A stretch of 64,000 nucleotides of DNA from the NCBI GenBank assembly GCA_026724425.1, contig JAIUCV010000005.1:39343784-39407783 (forward strand), given 5' to 3'. The position numbers were made by a program, and so were the translations under genes. Source of the DNA: Erythrophleum ivorense (Eukaryota > Streptophyta > Magnoliopsida > Fabales > Fabaceae). Each line of letters opens with the position of its first letter. Within the stretch, counting starts at the first letter, position 1. Below, piece by piece: positions 34,936-48,085 of this stretch. Under the pieces are notes generated by a model. It was not told the DNA's origin. It was given only the letters and a program-made list of their open reading frames with translations, and searched no databases.

Positions 34936-37900
34936 CCATAAAGAGCAATTTCACAATCAAACATAATTCAAGAAGTATATTGGTACCAAAACATTAATTC
35001 AATAGCTATAGACATTTCTTATGGTTCAAACACATATAAAAGTATTCAATGACAATCACATCACCAAGAAAATGCATATAAGAAAGGATGGAGAGCTACC
35101 TTTCTCAAGAAGCACAACTTTTCTCCCTTGGATTCTCACTTTTCTCTCTTGGCCTCACAAGCATACTTAGGAGAGACTTGATTTGCTTGGCCTAGATAAA
35201 TCAAACAAAATACAAATAAATCAATGGAACCATCTCTAGTCTCATAAAATCTTTACACAAGCTACATATAACTTATGCCATCATTATGGTTCCATACAAG
35301 AGCATAATGAAACAACTCATATAATTCAAGATCTTGGCTCCAATTTCTCACTCAATCTAAATCACATGACTCCATTTAAACTCTTTGGAGTCGCCACCAA
35401 CTCAATTCCAAGAGCCAATTACCAAGTTGCTTCTTTATGTCTACAAAAGGAACTTAAACTCTCATATTTCAAACCATGGTTTCTAAATTCAAACCAATAG
35501 TTCCTTTGGTATTTATTACTCATTTTTAGGCCATTTATATCATTGGAATAAAAGAAAACTCCCCTTAGGTACTGGTTTTCTCTCTTGGCCAAGATGCTCA
35601 CATACTTAAAGAGCCCATAGAGTTTTCTTCAATTTCCTAGGGAATTTGCCATCCATGAAGCTTACTAGATGTCTTAAGAGCTTAAACATTCTCTTAGACA
35701 ATCTAAATTATGATTATAAAGCTCCATAAATCCTTAGGTGCAATCAAATCCCTAGTTTCTAATACTTGTTACCTATAGCCCCTTTTTGAGTTCTATTGCT
35801 TCCAAATGGTTCCTTAAGCTTCAAAACCCCATTTTCTATTAAGTTTAGACCAGAATTAAACTTCCTACCTAATGCTCTAATTTTTTCTAAGATACTCAAG
35901 CAAAGGAGAACCAAGAAGAAACAAGTTGGGCTATGATTTCTTACCTTGCTTTTAAGCTTTCTAAGAGAGCTTTCTCAAGCTTTGAAGAATTCCTTCAAAC
36001 TCTTCCTTCCCTCTACTAAACTAGCCATGAAACACCTCCTTTCAAGAATCTAAAACTATTAAGAGAAAAGGGATGAACAGAGAAGAAAATTTATAACTAA
36101 TTTGTTACAAAATTCCATGTATTTTCATACCTTTTTGTTTTAGTTTCCTTTCTCTCTCTTCTCCCAATTTCCATGCCATTTCTGGTCTAGTTCTAAGCTC
36201 AAGTGGCATTTTGGAAAGGTGGAGAAGTTGACTTGGTTATATTAAAAGGTGGAGGATAATGTTTATAATAATTCCCAAAATACCAATTATGTCCCTTCAC
36301 TTCTGTTCCTTTGTTTGAGCTCATTTTAGCTTCTTTTTGAGAACTGTCTTTTACATATGAAAATTTAGGTTCTCTAATTCATAAACTACCTTTGGCTCCA
36401 TCTAAATTGGATTTAAGACCATACCGAATCCTTTGGTCAAACTTTCGATCAACTCTTTGCTGAAAATGCACACTGGGATGGTTTTAACCATTATGATGGT
36501 TTCTATAGTATTTTATGCCTCTGAGAACCTTGGAAAACTCAAATTTCTCATTTAAAGATCCCTCCTTTGAGTTTTCTAAAACTTGCCCAAAATTATGATT
36601 TTGCCACTAGCCCTTGTATCTTCTTGTTTGGCTGTTTTAGCTCCAATTCTGGGCTATCCTGAGACTCTAACTCACATTTTTATATATTCTAATTAACATT
36701 CAAATCTCAATTAGCCTCAATCCATTTTACTTTAGGGTCCTCATTTATTAATCACATAATTTCATTTTCGATTTCTCGTAGTTTCTATTAGCCTTTGTTA
36801 GGCCCGTAACCCCCTGTAAATAATTCATTCCACTTTTTATAAATGATTTTGGATTTCCAAATCATAGGATATTACATTTTGGGTCATGGAGAGTAACAAT
36901 ATGCCATTGGAATCATTAAAAGAGTCTTAGAATTCAAGATAAGATAGCTAGGGCTTCTATTGCACTTAATGAGTTATGGAACCTTAGGATGATCATTTAA
37001 GATATGTGAGAGTATAATTAGACTAAAGAGAAGCTAAGGAATGTTTCCATGTATCAAAATCTTAGAAAGAAACACTAAAACTCTAAGTGGCTTCCAATTA
37101 TGTGTAGGAATCGAGGAGTGTTTTCTTGAGTTCTCATAAATTTAGAGACTTAGATATGATGAATAAATAATTATAGAATCATTAGATTGAATTTGGAGGC
37201 CTTAGATTGAAAGTTGAATTTTGAAGGCCTAAAATGGGTTCAAAAAGTAAGTTAGTCTTCAACTTCTTTAATCAAGCATATGATGGTTCTAATGAGTTTC
37301 CTTAGAGCTGTAAGGCTTGTAACAAGTGAGAGTTTGGGATTTAGAAAGTGAAAACTAAGAGTTGCTTCTTAATGGACCTAAACTAGCCCTAAATCCTATC
37401 ATAGGCTTTAATAAGATTTAATGAAGATAATGAGGCTTGGAATGAATCCAAATGGATTAATTTGTCTTATAATTACTATGTATAGGCCAATATAGCTCAA
37501 TTTCATCAAAGTGTGGTTGTCAAGCCAAGGAAAGCCAAGATCAGTGAACCAAGAACTAGGTTAGTGGCATCTTAAACCCTCACAAGTCCTAAAGTAATTT
37601 CATCTCCCTTTCTTGCATGCATGTGAATGCTTAAATGAGTTAAAATACTTATATCTATTATTGCTTGATGCATTCATGAAATATGTTTTGTTATGTTTTC
37701 CGAAATGAGCTATATGTGTATAAAAATTCTATATGATAACTTCTAGCTCTCTAAGACATGGAATTAAGTGCAGTAGCTCTTCCTTGGCTCTAGGTTGAGA
37801 TTAGTTGAGCCTAGCTAGTTTATAATAATGCCATGGCTTAAGAATGAATGAGTTTTTATGCTATATGTTGTATTTGAGTTACATGAAGCATATGTATAGC

Positions 37901-38264
37901 ATCTTTGCACCACATGCATTGCATTTCCTCATGGTGTTCGTGTATACTTTGATTGGTTGAGATTAGCTATTAAGATTCTTCCTAGAATCTCACACATATA
38001 TTGCCACTAACCATTTCAAGAGCATCAAGGCAAGGCAAGGAAGTTGAGAAAAGCTAAACATTAGAAATGATGTATTAGGAACATGTTATGTGCCTTAATG
38101 TGATTAAAGTATCAAGAATAGCTTAAATTGTGTAACTTATGTATCTATGATGACTTATGATAAAATATAATATATATTACCATTTTTGATGATGGAAATT
38201 TATATATGAGCATGAGAGTATGGATATATAGCATTTTGTAATAAGATGATCGTTTGTATATAAA

Positions 38265-41088
38265 TGTAACAGCTTAAAATTAATTAAGGTGTTAATCATG
38301 GATTTGGGTTAATTAAGAATAATAAATATGGGATAATCAGGTAAGTTAAGTGAATGAAAATTTTAGAGAGATAAATTATTAATATGAGTTTGAGATTTAA
38401 TTGAGTTAGAAATCCCATTTAGGCCCAAATTAAATTAAGTAGGCTAAGGTTAGTAACTAATGGATAGCCCAATCTGATTTAATGAATTAAAGATCCAAGA
38501 CCCAATTCCATAAGCTCTTATAAATGGCCTAATAAACCTTGTGCAGACCCAAAACAATGGAGTTCTTAAAACTTGGCCTAACCCAATTAAAACCCAACAG
38601 CCCAACACACGAAGTTGGCCCAACAAAGCTTAAATTTGAAGTCCATTTGGAGTTGGATACTTGGAGCAGCCCATAACCCACAGAAAACCCAACTTAAACC
38701 TTAAAAACTAACCTAGTCACTCCTCATTCTGCAAAACACAAGAACACAAAAGAGAAATTCGGAGGTTTGAAGGGAGGCTAGGGTTTGGAGTAAGGAATCC
38801 ACAATTTTCCATTTCTAGAGTAAGATTCAGCCAAGGTAATAGTTATATAACTTAATCCTCTCATCTTTCTCTTTAATTTGACCTAATTAATGTTTCAATT
38901 GGAGCACTTTCACCCATGCCCAAAATTTAAAACTTGCCATTTGATGTTTCCATGGTGAAATTTCGTAGGTTGAGGCTAGGGCTGACATTAGGTAAGTATA
39001 AACTCTTCTTTTTGAGTTATTTCTACTAGTTTGAGACCCTAATGATTGGATTATAGTATGGGTATTAATTTTTCATGAATTTTCTTAGGATTTAGGGTGA
39101 TATATTGAAGTTTCTGGTAGATGACACCTCTATTCCGAATTTTGGGACTTTGTAGTGTGGGGAGAATTTTGTACCACTGGTAGCTTTTACAAATTTGTCT
39201 ACAAGTGAGGTAATCGGGACTGTATTAATTTCATGCATATATCTACTTTAGTTTCATATTTGCTGTATATGAATGATTTGAAATGCTAAATGAATTGGTT
39301 GGCTATCTATTGTATTATGTTTGGACCTTGTAAGTCTATGATAGAGCTGTGGTGCAGCTGCCACCCGTGCATGTGCTTCGATCGGGCATTGGGTTATGAT
39401 TAAAACCCAGATGCACTGAGCCCTAGTTGTGCTCATTGGGGAATGGGTGCTGTGGACAGGCTTCTCTTGGTGTTATTGGCCTTTAACATGTGGAATTATG
39501 ATTGCTAGTATGGGATGGTAATCATAGTAGCCTAACCATTTCCTTTGCTGACATGGCTGATATAATTTTGATGTTAATTTTGATTCATGCATATATGTTA
39601 ATTAAATTGGATATTATGAATGAAAATTTTCTTAGTTACTGAGATTCGCATCTCATCCCGTTTCATGGGATTATACTTTTAGGTGAAGGCTCTTCGGGTA
39701 AGGATAAGGGGAAGCAAGTGGATGAAAATTCATGAGCTCCAATCATATGGGGAGAAGGCCACACTTAGACTGGTTTATCTAAAATAAATGCTAAATTTTG
39801 TATTCCTTTTTGTATAACATCATCATGTAATCATATTGCCAAGTGTAGACTCTTATATTTTGATTGCTTAGGATGTATTTATTGAGGAGTTAGGCCTCAT
39901 CTTAGCTTGGTATTGGATGTATGAACCTATAACACCTGATGTATGAATTTTACTGAATTTATGGTATAATATACTATTGGAAATATAATTATGCGATGCA
40001 TTAGATGTTGATATGAACCATTGATGTATGAAATCTCTAATGGAATGTGTATCGGATGTTAATTGTTGATAGTGTATGAATTCTTGTTATCAATAATCCA
40101 TGAATTTGCTGACATGTGGTAGTTGGACGAGTAGGAATTAGTAATTAAGTTTTGAATTAGTAATGGTAGAATAGTTGGGTAAATAAGGTAGATAAATACC
40201 ATTAAAGTCATATAAAATGAGGGGAAGTGGTCCTAGGGTGTTCCTAAGAAGAGAATTGGAGTGCATGGGATGAAATTTAGGAGATGTAATTACAAGAGGG
40301 AGTCACGCCGCAACTAGAAAGGCTTCGCCACAGCTTGAAGAGTGACAATGGCGAGGAACGCCGTGGCTTGAGAAATCTTGTGGCGTCTCAGTGCGAAGAA
40401 AATCACCTAAAAGGGTGGCAGAGAGAAACCTCGCCATGACGTAACATGTACTGCCACGACACTAGTTGAGAAAACTAGGTAAGGAGTATCCGTAGCAAGC
40501 CTCGCCGCAGCACAAGAGTTTTCTGCCGAGGTGAGAATAGTGGGAATTTGAATAGTTGTCCCAGGAGGCATTTCCCCCACGGCGCCATGTAGGTTGGCCG
40601 TGGCGATGGTCCAACTCGTCGCGACAAAATTCGCGTAAATTGCCTAATGATTCCCGAGAGTAACCTAGCTGCAACGCAGAAGGTCGGGGCTGTGACCCAA
40701 AGTGAAAAACGTAGTTTTTGAGCTTCAGAACCTAACTTAGCCGCGGCGGGAGGGTTTCAAGTCGAGGCACAGGTCCCCAAACTCCTACCCTTAGCCTAGA
40801 AACCTAGGTTTCTTCAATGGTAATACTAGGAAATGATATAGAAACACTTGTGGGAGGTTTTTGTGTGTTGAAACTGATTAATGGATGAATTACAAACCCC
40901 TCATGATAGTATAATTTCTTTTATACATTCTCACGTTTGTGGTTGTTTAATGATGACCCTAACATCAAGGTTCAAATTTTCCTATATTTTTATAATGTAA
41001 TAAATTATAACGACTCCAAACCTTGACTATTAATTATTAATTGTGTATCTAGCCATAATTACTATGTTTAGAAAATAGGGTTGTCACA
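38265..41088 (+). mobile_element. Element H: 2.82-kb TG...CA element inside C, TSD ATAAA
   Basis: It starts TGTAACAGC, ends GTTGTCACA and is flanked by ATAAA at 38260-38264 and 41089-41093. It is unrelated to the A/B family over most of its length but matches the reverse complement of 59121-61920. It is non-coding, with a GC-rich block of quasi-repeats at 40300-40760. Short frames inside (near 39254 and 40462) are not conserved as proteins. Confidence 0.9.
40300..40760. repeat. GC-rich quasi-repeat block in element H
   Basis: Cores such as CGCCGCAAC, CGCCACAGC, CGCCGTGGC and TCGCCGCAGC recur, at first about every 20 bases (40306, 40326, about 40345, 40359, 40379) and then irregularly. Composition stands out sharply from the AT-rich surroundings. 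The counterpart in H2 (about 59400-59830) is more decayed. Confidence 0.65.
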
Positions 41089-42839
41089 ATAAACTTACTT
41101 ATGTTACATCATGTTGTACATGTGCATAGTTAGGTGCAATGGGGCCATATTTTGATCCAAGTCTCTTTGTATATAATGAAATGAATAGAAATAATGTTTA
41201 AGATGAATAAAATTTTCCTAAAGTGGAATAATGATAATTAAACACCATTTTGGCCATTTGGGACCTAAATGTGCCATAAAAGAGACTAAAATTGTATTTA
41301 TGTCAAAAGTGGTCCAAATGACTTAGTTTAAGTCGACTTGATATGCAATTAGACCTTTAATAGAGCTTTTTAACAAGCTAAGAATGAGAATTTTTGGAGC
41401 TCTACAGAATATTTCATGAATTTTCAAAGTTTAGCAAATTTTGCAATTTAGTCCCTAGTATTGTTCATTTGGTCCAGTTTTAGTTTTTTGTGTCTTTGAG
41501 GTCAAATGAACTCATTTGCTCATGAAATTTTGTAGGCATCAAGTTCACATTATAAGCTTTCTTTTTATGGCCACTGAGTTTGCATCAATAAGAGTTGTAT
41601 AGCCAAAGTTATACATTTTAGAAGTTTGGGGTTTGGTTATGCTTTATCTAGTAATATGCATCCTATCTAGGTTCTGTTCTTCATGATTTTTGCAGGACCA
41701 AATTGATTCATTTGCATTTGAAGATTTTATAACATGTAGTTTACATCCTAAGCTTTTCATAGACACTTAATTTGTGCAAATCGAAATTACTTAGCTTGAG
41801 TTATGAATTTTTACAGTTGATGCATATTATGGCTCATGACACCAATTCGGGCTAATGGAACTCCTTAGGCATCCAGTGTGTGTTTTATGATCAAATGGAC
41901 CAAAAAAAATTTGTTTATGATAAATATGAATAAAGGAAAGGAAAAATATGAATTATGACACCTATAGCTCTGATTGGCTTATGAATTATGTTGTTAACAC
42001 TATAGTAAAGGTTGTAATCTTGTGGCTAACACCTATGAATGAGATAAATAGATGAGATAAAGTTAGGTATGTTAGCTTTGCCATGATTGCTTGAGCACAA
42101 TCTTTAGGAGCTCTTATACTAAAAATTCCATTATGGGACTAGCATAAAAGATGTATCCTTTAGATCTACTTTATATGCTTATTTATGTGCCTCATATTTC
42201 TTAAATTTAGCCATATACACCATGTTCTGTACTCATAACAAATCTAATCTTTTTTTAGTTTACTTTTACTCAAGTTGTGTTTTTCATATACATAATATCC
42301 ATAATTATGAAGTAACCAAAACTTCATAATAAGCATGCTTTTGATACTAGTATAATTATATGTATCTTAGGTGATCTTACTTTTACTCACATATCACTTA
42401 GATGAGAATTAGTAGTTTTCTTAGCGTTAATCCTTTAGATTGAACATATCATGACTATAGGATGTTTACAAAAGTAGCACATATTAACTTATCTTCTCAT
42501 GATATTGTTAAAGTCATAAAGGCATCTGTGAAAAGATTTAATCCTTTCTAAAACTCACACATCAATGACACATAGATCTATTCACTTGCTTCCTAATCAT
42601 AGTTCTTAAGCACATGCAATATGAAATTCATGCTATGATGTTTATCTTATTTCATAAAAGTATATGTCAATTTGATTTATTTATTAATATTATATAGTTC
42701 TTGGTCTAGACACATTTAATATTTAACTCAAATTCTACCATTTTGCTTACCTCTCACGGTGCCTTAAAATAGAATTTGGATCTAGCTATAGGTACTATGG
42801 ATAGTGGGAATCCATAATTTGATCTATATATATTTATAT

Positions 42840-43600
42840 GTTTAGATTTCATCATGATTTAGATTATCGCCTTTTATTATAGAGGTATTAATGGGTTTAT
42901 AGCATTTCATGCTAAAATGTTCAAGAACTTTTTAATTCTAATTCTCTGGTGAAAGAGTAATTTATTTCTCTGAGCAATTCCCTTGGATCTTAATTCTAAG
43001 GATAATCTTTATTTGACCCATATCATTCATTCCAAAATTTCAAGAACAATCATTTTTTAATGACCATTAAAGAATCTTGACTATTCTTAGCTAATCGTAT
43101 ATTATCCACATAAAGGATAATATTACAAATTTCTCTCTAACTGCTTATTACAAATTCAATGCTTTTCATTAATAATTTCATATAGGATGACGACTTGATG
43201 ACATTTCAAATACCACTATTTAGATTATTGTTTTAGTAGATAAATAGACCTTTAAAACCTATAAACCTTTTGCTTCAATCCTTTTCTATGGAACTTAATA
43301 GTTGTTCCATATGCATTTTTCTTCTAGTTCTCTATTTGAGAATGTGGTTTCCACATCTATTTGATGTGGTTCCAAGTATGTATTTGTAACTATAGCTAGG
43401 ACTAGTCTAATCATACAATAGATAGGAGGATATTTTCACATAATCTATACCTTTTTGTTATATATGTACCTTTTAGCAATTAAGTATGTCTTTTATCTCT
43501 TAATTAATCATCTATCCTTCTATTTATCTTAAGAACCATTTGTTCTTAATTGCTTTACAATTATATAGATGGTTAACCAATATCCTAGACATGGTTTGTG
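42840..43600 (-). pseudogene. Copia-2 reverse transcriptase relic
   Basis: The minus strand reads IRLVLAIVTNTYLEPHQIDVETTFSNRELEE, VYRF*RSIYLLKQ*SK*WYLKCHQVV and ILYVDNIRLAKNS. These match the Copia RT segments VALNxLxxHQMDVKTTFLNGELEE, KLxKSIYGLKQSSRQW and LYVDDILLA. The catalytic box is YVDN (43101-43112). Multiple stops are present. Confidence 0.85.
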
Positions 43601-44249
43601 CTTATTAGGTTTATTTCTTATTTCATTGCTCTCATCTGTTCTTCTTTAGTAAGGCATGATTGAGCCTTTTAAATTGTGTTTAGCTTCTCAATGTCTAGTA
43701 TAATACTTTTTAGTGTTGCCCTTTCAATCTCAGGCCAATGTTTAGGCACTCTTATAGTTACTCTAATATAGTGGGATTGTAAATGCAATGCTCTTATCTT
43801 ATACCAAAATTCCCACTTAGATTGATAAGTTAAGACATAATTAGTAGTCCTCATTACCTTGGTCTTTTATCTGATATAGAAATATATACCTATTAATCTC
43901 TCCCTTATTAGGAAATTCATTCTCTAAATATGGTGTTTCTCAATTTAATTTCAGTTGCACTTCCACCTTCATTTTCATTAATGGAGGTGTACCCTTTCAA
44001 TTGTTCTAAGTATCTTGTAAAGGTACATGCTTTACCCTTTGAGCTTAATTCTTGTGTTCATAAGAATTATCATGGATATAAATGTTTCACTTGATAGTCT
44101 TAGAACACTTAAAAAAATAGCTTATTATTATGCCTACAAATCATAGGATGTGGAAGTAGGTTATTTATAGGGCACTTAGTTAAGTTTAAGGGCATCAATT
44201 TATAACTCATTACCTTAAATAGGTAATATTGCTTGAACAATCATTAATC

Positions 44250-44570
44250 TTAACTATTTATTAAGGTTTTTATTATCACTTTCAACGTTTCCATTTGCTA
44301 TAGAATATTAAGGAATTGTCAATTTTCTCATCATTCCTTTCTCTTCATAGTGCTCACTGAATTAATCTAACAAATATTTACATCCTTGGTCATAACTTAA
44401 AGCTTTAATTTTGTTCTCCATTCTCAATCATGTTCAATAATGTCTAAAATAGTTAAGTGCTTTTGACTTATAGGAGATTAAATGAGCTTAACCATATTAC
44501 GAATAATTATCTTGCCCTTACTCTCTTTAGACTATATATGTCAAAGTGAATTAATTATAACGAATTTTAA
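44250..44570 (-). pseudogene. Copia-2 integrase relic
   Basis: The minus strand reads ENKIKALSYDQGCKYLLD, FSEHYEEKGMMRKLTIP and SIANGNV. This aligns by eye with the integrase core KIKxLRSDRGGEYxSxxF...CEExGIxHQLTxPYTPQQNGV. The catalytic-site region is mutated. Confidence 0.75.
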
Positions 44571-45139
44571 GCTCTAGTTCATTTTCCAAAAGGTATTTTA
44601 ATTTGTTTTACCCATTAGGCAACATTTTTATAGTAGCATTTCTAAACTAAAAATGGATTCCAGCATCTCTTATTTTGCTAGTTTATTCATTCTCTATTTG
44701 CTTATAGCATTTAAGCCTAGTGTATCAATCACTAATATCCAAAACTTGATTGAAAGCAAAGTATTGGGTAAAGCATTCATGTTTCACACTTATGCCTAGC
44801 AGAATAACACCATCTTAAAAGAAACTAGAGTTGTATTCCTTGTCCCTTATCTTATGTCAATGGAGTTGTCATAGAAAATCAACAACAAAATCTTAGATTA
44901 AGAAGAAAAATAATAATATTAACTTTCATCAAATTTTTGAAGTGCATAAACCACTATATTGGATGAAGGTTCATTTTACATGCAAAAACATCTTTACATG
45001 TTTCAATTTCCTTTTTACTTCCATTCTTGCATTCCTTCCTACATAAAGTTATTTGCCTTTGAAAGCAATCAATGATGTTTTCTAAAGGATCATTGATCCT
45101 TAGTTATTTAGTTTGGGGCCTTTAACTTATTTTTCTTGG

Positions 45140-45190
45140 TATAATTACAAGCAAAGTAACCCATTCTTTGACAGGTATAATACTTGGCCT
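45140..45190 (-). pseudogene. Copia-2 gag zinc-knuckle relic
   Basis: The minus strand reads AKYYTCQRMGYFACNYTK where a CX2CX4HX4C knuckle (CYxCQKMGHFAxxC) is expected. Three of the four metal ligands are replaced by Tyr. The flanks (45190-47600) are gag-like and too decayed to divide further. Confidence 0.7.
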
Positions 45191-47673
45191 TTACTATGTC
45201 ACTCTTATTTTCACCATGTTTTCCTCTCTTTTTAATTTATTTCTTAGCCTTTTTGAAATGTTGGCCAAATCTTCTTTTAATATTCTTCTTATGCTTAAAT
45301 TTTGAAGTGAAAAAAGTCTTAGTCATATGAGTATTTACATGGATTTGGCAGCTTCTAATCTCTCATACCCAAGCTTTATATGACGAATAATATCATTGAA
45401 AAAAAATGATAATTTTCTTTTGTGGATTAGTTTCGCTTTCATTTGTTTCTAACTTATAGGTAGAAATCTTATGATAACTTAAACTTATGGCTCATCAGTA
45501 TGGATATGACCAACTAATTTCAATTCCTTAACTGTCAATCTTCTTAATTTTATCATACTTCTATAATCAAAACTTGTTCTTAAAGGTTATTTTCATAGCT
45601 TGAATATTCAGATATGACTTACACTCACACATGAGGTTGTAAGCCATGTTGCTCAGCACTAATATGCTAACAATATTGTTCTTTTCTTTTCAATAATTTT
45701 TTTAAAAAATATCTCCTTTGTTAAGTTATGTTTCCATGTTTAACTCCTATATAATATTGTTAAATAGTTTTCTAGTATCCTACTCTTTTTTAGGATATAA
45801 GAATCTTACCGTGCCAAATTTTTTTAATTGACACCCTCTAACTTGTCACTCTTATCAAGCTAGGCAATGACCATAATCATAATTTAATTCCTATATAGAC
45901 ATAGTATAGATTGACTATTTATACACAATGCTATTGACATATTTGCCATAAACTTTGATTTGACCAATAATTGCATTATTAGGTTTATGAATGGAGGTCT
46001 ACATTTGGTATACTTCTATTACATGAATTCTAAGAATGCTATTACTTTTCCATCAAATTCATTTGCAAATACTGTTTAAGCTATAGTTCCCAAATGAGCC
46101 TTATGCTACTAATTTAAGAACTCTTACATGATATAGTATATCTCAAATATCCCTATTAATTTATTAAATTTAGTTCTTAGATGAGTTCAAATTTACTAAT
46201 CCAAGAACTTTCACTTGATAATGTATTTCTCTTCTTTTTATTTATTTAATACAAAGCGCTTGTAAATTACATTAGTATCAAACAAATACTAGGGACCACA
46301 CTCTAAAGATGTTTTATCTTCTTAAGCTATTTTCTCTCTGGTTGTCATAAGCCCATTTTCAATTGTCTTTGGCTATTACAGGTTTATTTCGAATAAGAAG
46401 GGTCATTATAGCATATTTAGAAAAACATGCTTCACATGTTTGATCAATCTCTTATAGTGAATTCTTTAGTCAAGTGCATTTTACATAAAGCATTCTTATA
46501 TTTTTCATATATAAAAATGAGAAAATAGAGTGACTCATTAACATTCATAACAATATGATATCTTATAATAAGCATTATTTTTTATGCACAATTGTTAAAG
46601 AACCAATTTCTTATTTTAATTAGGTTATCTAAATTTCTCCCTAAGATCCTTAATGATTACCAAACATCATCTTAGAAGTATGTTGATCACACCTAAGACC
46701 TATGGTGAATTAGAAAATTTAATCGTTCTCATATTAGGTCAATCCAAATGCTTTTTATTTTTTGGATGTATATTTTAATGGACTTATATATGTCCATATT
46801 GTAAATATGGAATGTCCTTAGGTCCCTTATAATCCCTCTAAAGGAAATAAAATTGAATAATTCATAATTTATTTATTTTTTGGATTTTTATACATAAAAT
46901 TGCTATTTTATGGCCATAAAATCACTAAAATTTGATCAACAATTGTCTAAACATGGACAAATTATATATCAAACTAAAGCTCATGAATTTAGGAAGTTTT
47001 AGAACCAAAAACTAGACCCAAATTCCATGACACTTGCCCCCACGTACCTACACAAGCTCTTTTCCTTGAAAAAAAATAAGAGGTGGCTTGCCATGTGCCA
47101 CCCTAGAGGATGATTTCTGCCATGATGGTTCCACCGTCCTCTCCTTCCCACTTTCTTCTTTATGTTGGTGCAAGTTTCAAGTCCTTTGACCTTGAGAGTT
47201 GCCAAGGGACTTCTCCTTCAACCTCATTTTCTACAACTTTTCTTTTAAATTTGAAAATTGTCATTTTCATAGGGCCAACTTCATAGCTTATATCTTGTTT
47301 TAATTTCACTTTAAACAAATTTGGTGTTATTGAAAAGCTCTTTCAGTAAGCTTTAAATTAGTATAAGGCTTGCAGTCTAAGGTGTAGTTTGTGGAGAACG
47401 ACAGCTCCCAAAATGTGGTTGTTTGACCATGTAAAATCCAAGACTTTGAAATTCAATTTCTCTCCAATGGAGTTTCGGTTTTTCATAAAACTTTTACGAC
47501 ATATTCTTCTACTTATACTCTGCCGACAGTGAAAATATGGTGGCCTTTAATAGTTACTAAGTATTTTTGCCATTAATGGCCATATTATGTCTGAATTTCA
47601 AACTTGCATAACACGCCACAGACAATCTAATAATCATGAATTTATAATGGGAAAACAATAATTTTAGCCTTAA

Positions 47674-47690
47674 CCTGACTTTGATACCAA
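47674..47690 (-). other. Primer-binding site of Copia-2 (initiator tRNA-Met type)
   Basis: The minus strand reads TTGGTATCAAAGTCAGG just inside the 5' LTR. TGGTATCAGAGC is the standard plant Copia site for tRNA-iMet. One base differs in the core. Confidence 0.85.
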
Positions 47691-47691
47691 T

Positions 47692-48085
47692 ATAGAATTT
47701 AATGAAGATGGATCGAGTACTTATCTCTTGCAACAGATGAATTTGTCTAGATAATTGTCCCACATGGTTTAATCTGAATCACTTATTCAGACTCCAATCT
47801 TTATTCATAGGAGATGCACCACATAGTCACAAGAAGGGTTCTTTAGTGTCCTTTTTTTTTTTCTTTACTCTATTATATGTTTTCTCGTCTTTGTGTATTT
47901 TCTGAGAAGAAGAGAAGTGATAGATAGAGCTCTCTAACATCATGCGTTAACCCACTATTTTATGATAGTCAGTTTTCGCAGAAAATAATTTAATTGACTC
48001 TTAATTTGAATTTTAAAAATTCAAAAATTCAAATTCTTAAAATTAATTACTTTGATTAATTTTATCCAAACCTTGTGCTTTATTG
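47692..48085 (-). repeat. 5' LTR of Copia-2 (outer end eroded)
   Basis: Matches the left LTR block for block from AGAATTTAATGAAGATGG rightwards, through GATGCACCACATAGTC and GCGTTAACCCACT, to a TTAATTTTATCCAAACC-like region. The expected TGTTAGATTATT start is not found near 48090, so that end is deleted or replaced. Confidence 0.8.

Larger units (their letters stand above)
32933..36876 (-). mobile_element. Element F: 3.94-kb TG...CA element inside C, TSD TTTTG
   Basis: It starts TGTCACACC and ends GGATATTACA, with TTTTG on both sides (32928-32932 and 36877-36881). Excising it and one duplication rejoins AGAAGGGTTTTGGGTCATGG, which matches uninterrupted element B (GGGGTTTTGATGCATGG). That is strong support for both ends. 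Minus orientation; donor-like motifs at 36124-36138 and 35936-35950; 31-bp array at 34757-34935. Non-coding. Confidence 0.92.
31961..42109 (+). mobile_element. Element C: A/B-family element inside Copia-2, itself split by F and H
   Basis: It starts TGTAATATTC at 31961 after GCTCT (31956-31960). Its sequence follows element B through 32927, resumes at 36877 after insert F, continues to 38264 and resumes at 41089 after insert H. The right end is uncertain. The best fit is 42109, before GCTCT at 42110-42114, giving about 3.37 kb of own sequence, close to A and B, though the last bases are AGGA rather than CA. Donor-like motifs lie at 32620-32632 and 32806-32820, with TTTTATATTAGG upstream near 32508. 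Confidence 0.75.
31422..48085 (-). mobile_element. Copia-2: Ty1/Copia element with both LTRs, split by nested elements C, F and H
   Basis: Two related AT-rich segments (31422-31886 and about 47692-48085) frame a minus-strand Copia interior. The primer-binding site is beside the right LTR and a polypurine tract beside the left LTR. Gag with zinc knuckle, integrase and reverse transcriptase are recognisable between 47600 and 42110. About 10.1 kb of the span is later insertions. All open frames are broken. The outer end of the right LTR is eroded and no flanking duplication can be read. Confidence 0.85.

Noticed and set aside
39254..40674. Short minus-strand frames inside element H
   Set aside because: They are not kept as frames in the H2 copy and fall in non-coding LTR-like sequence.
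41967..41971. GCTCT as the right target duplication of element C
   Set aside because: The surrounding CCTATAGCTC is conserved in elements E and F, so it lies inside the family sequence. The GCTCT at 42110 fits the element length better.
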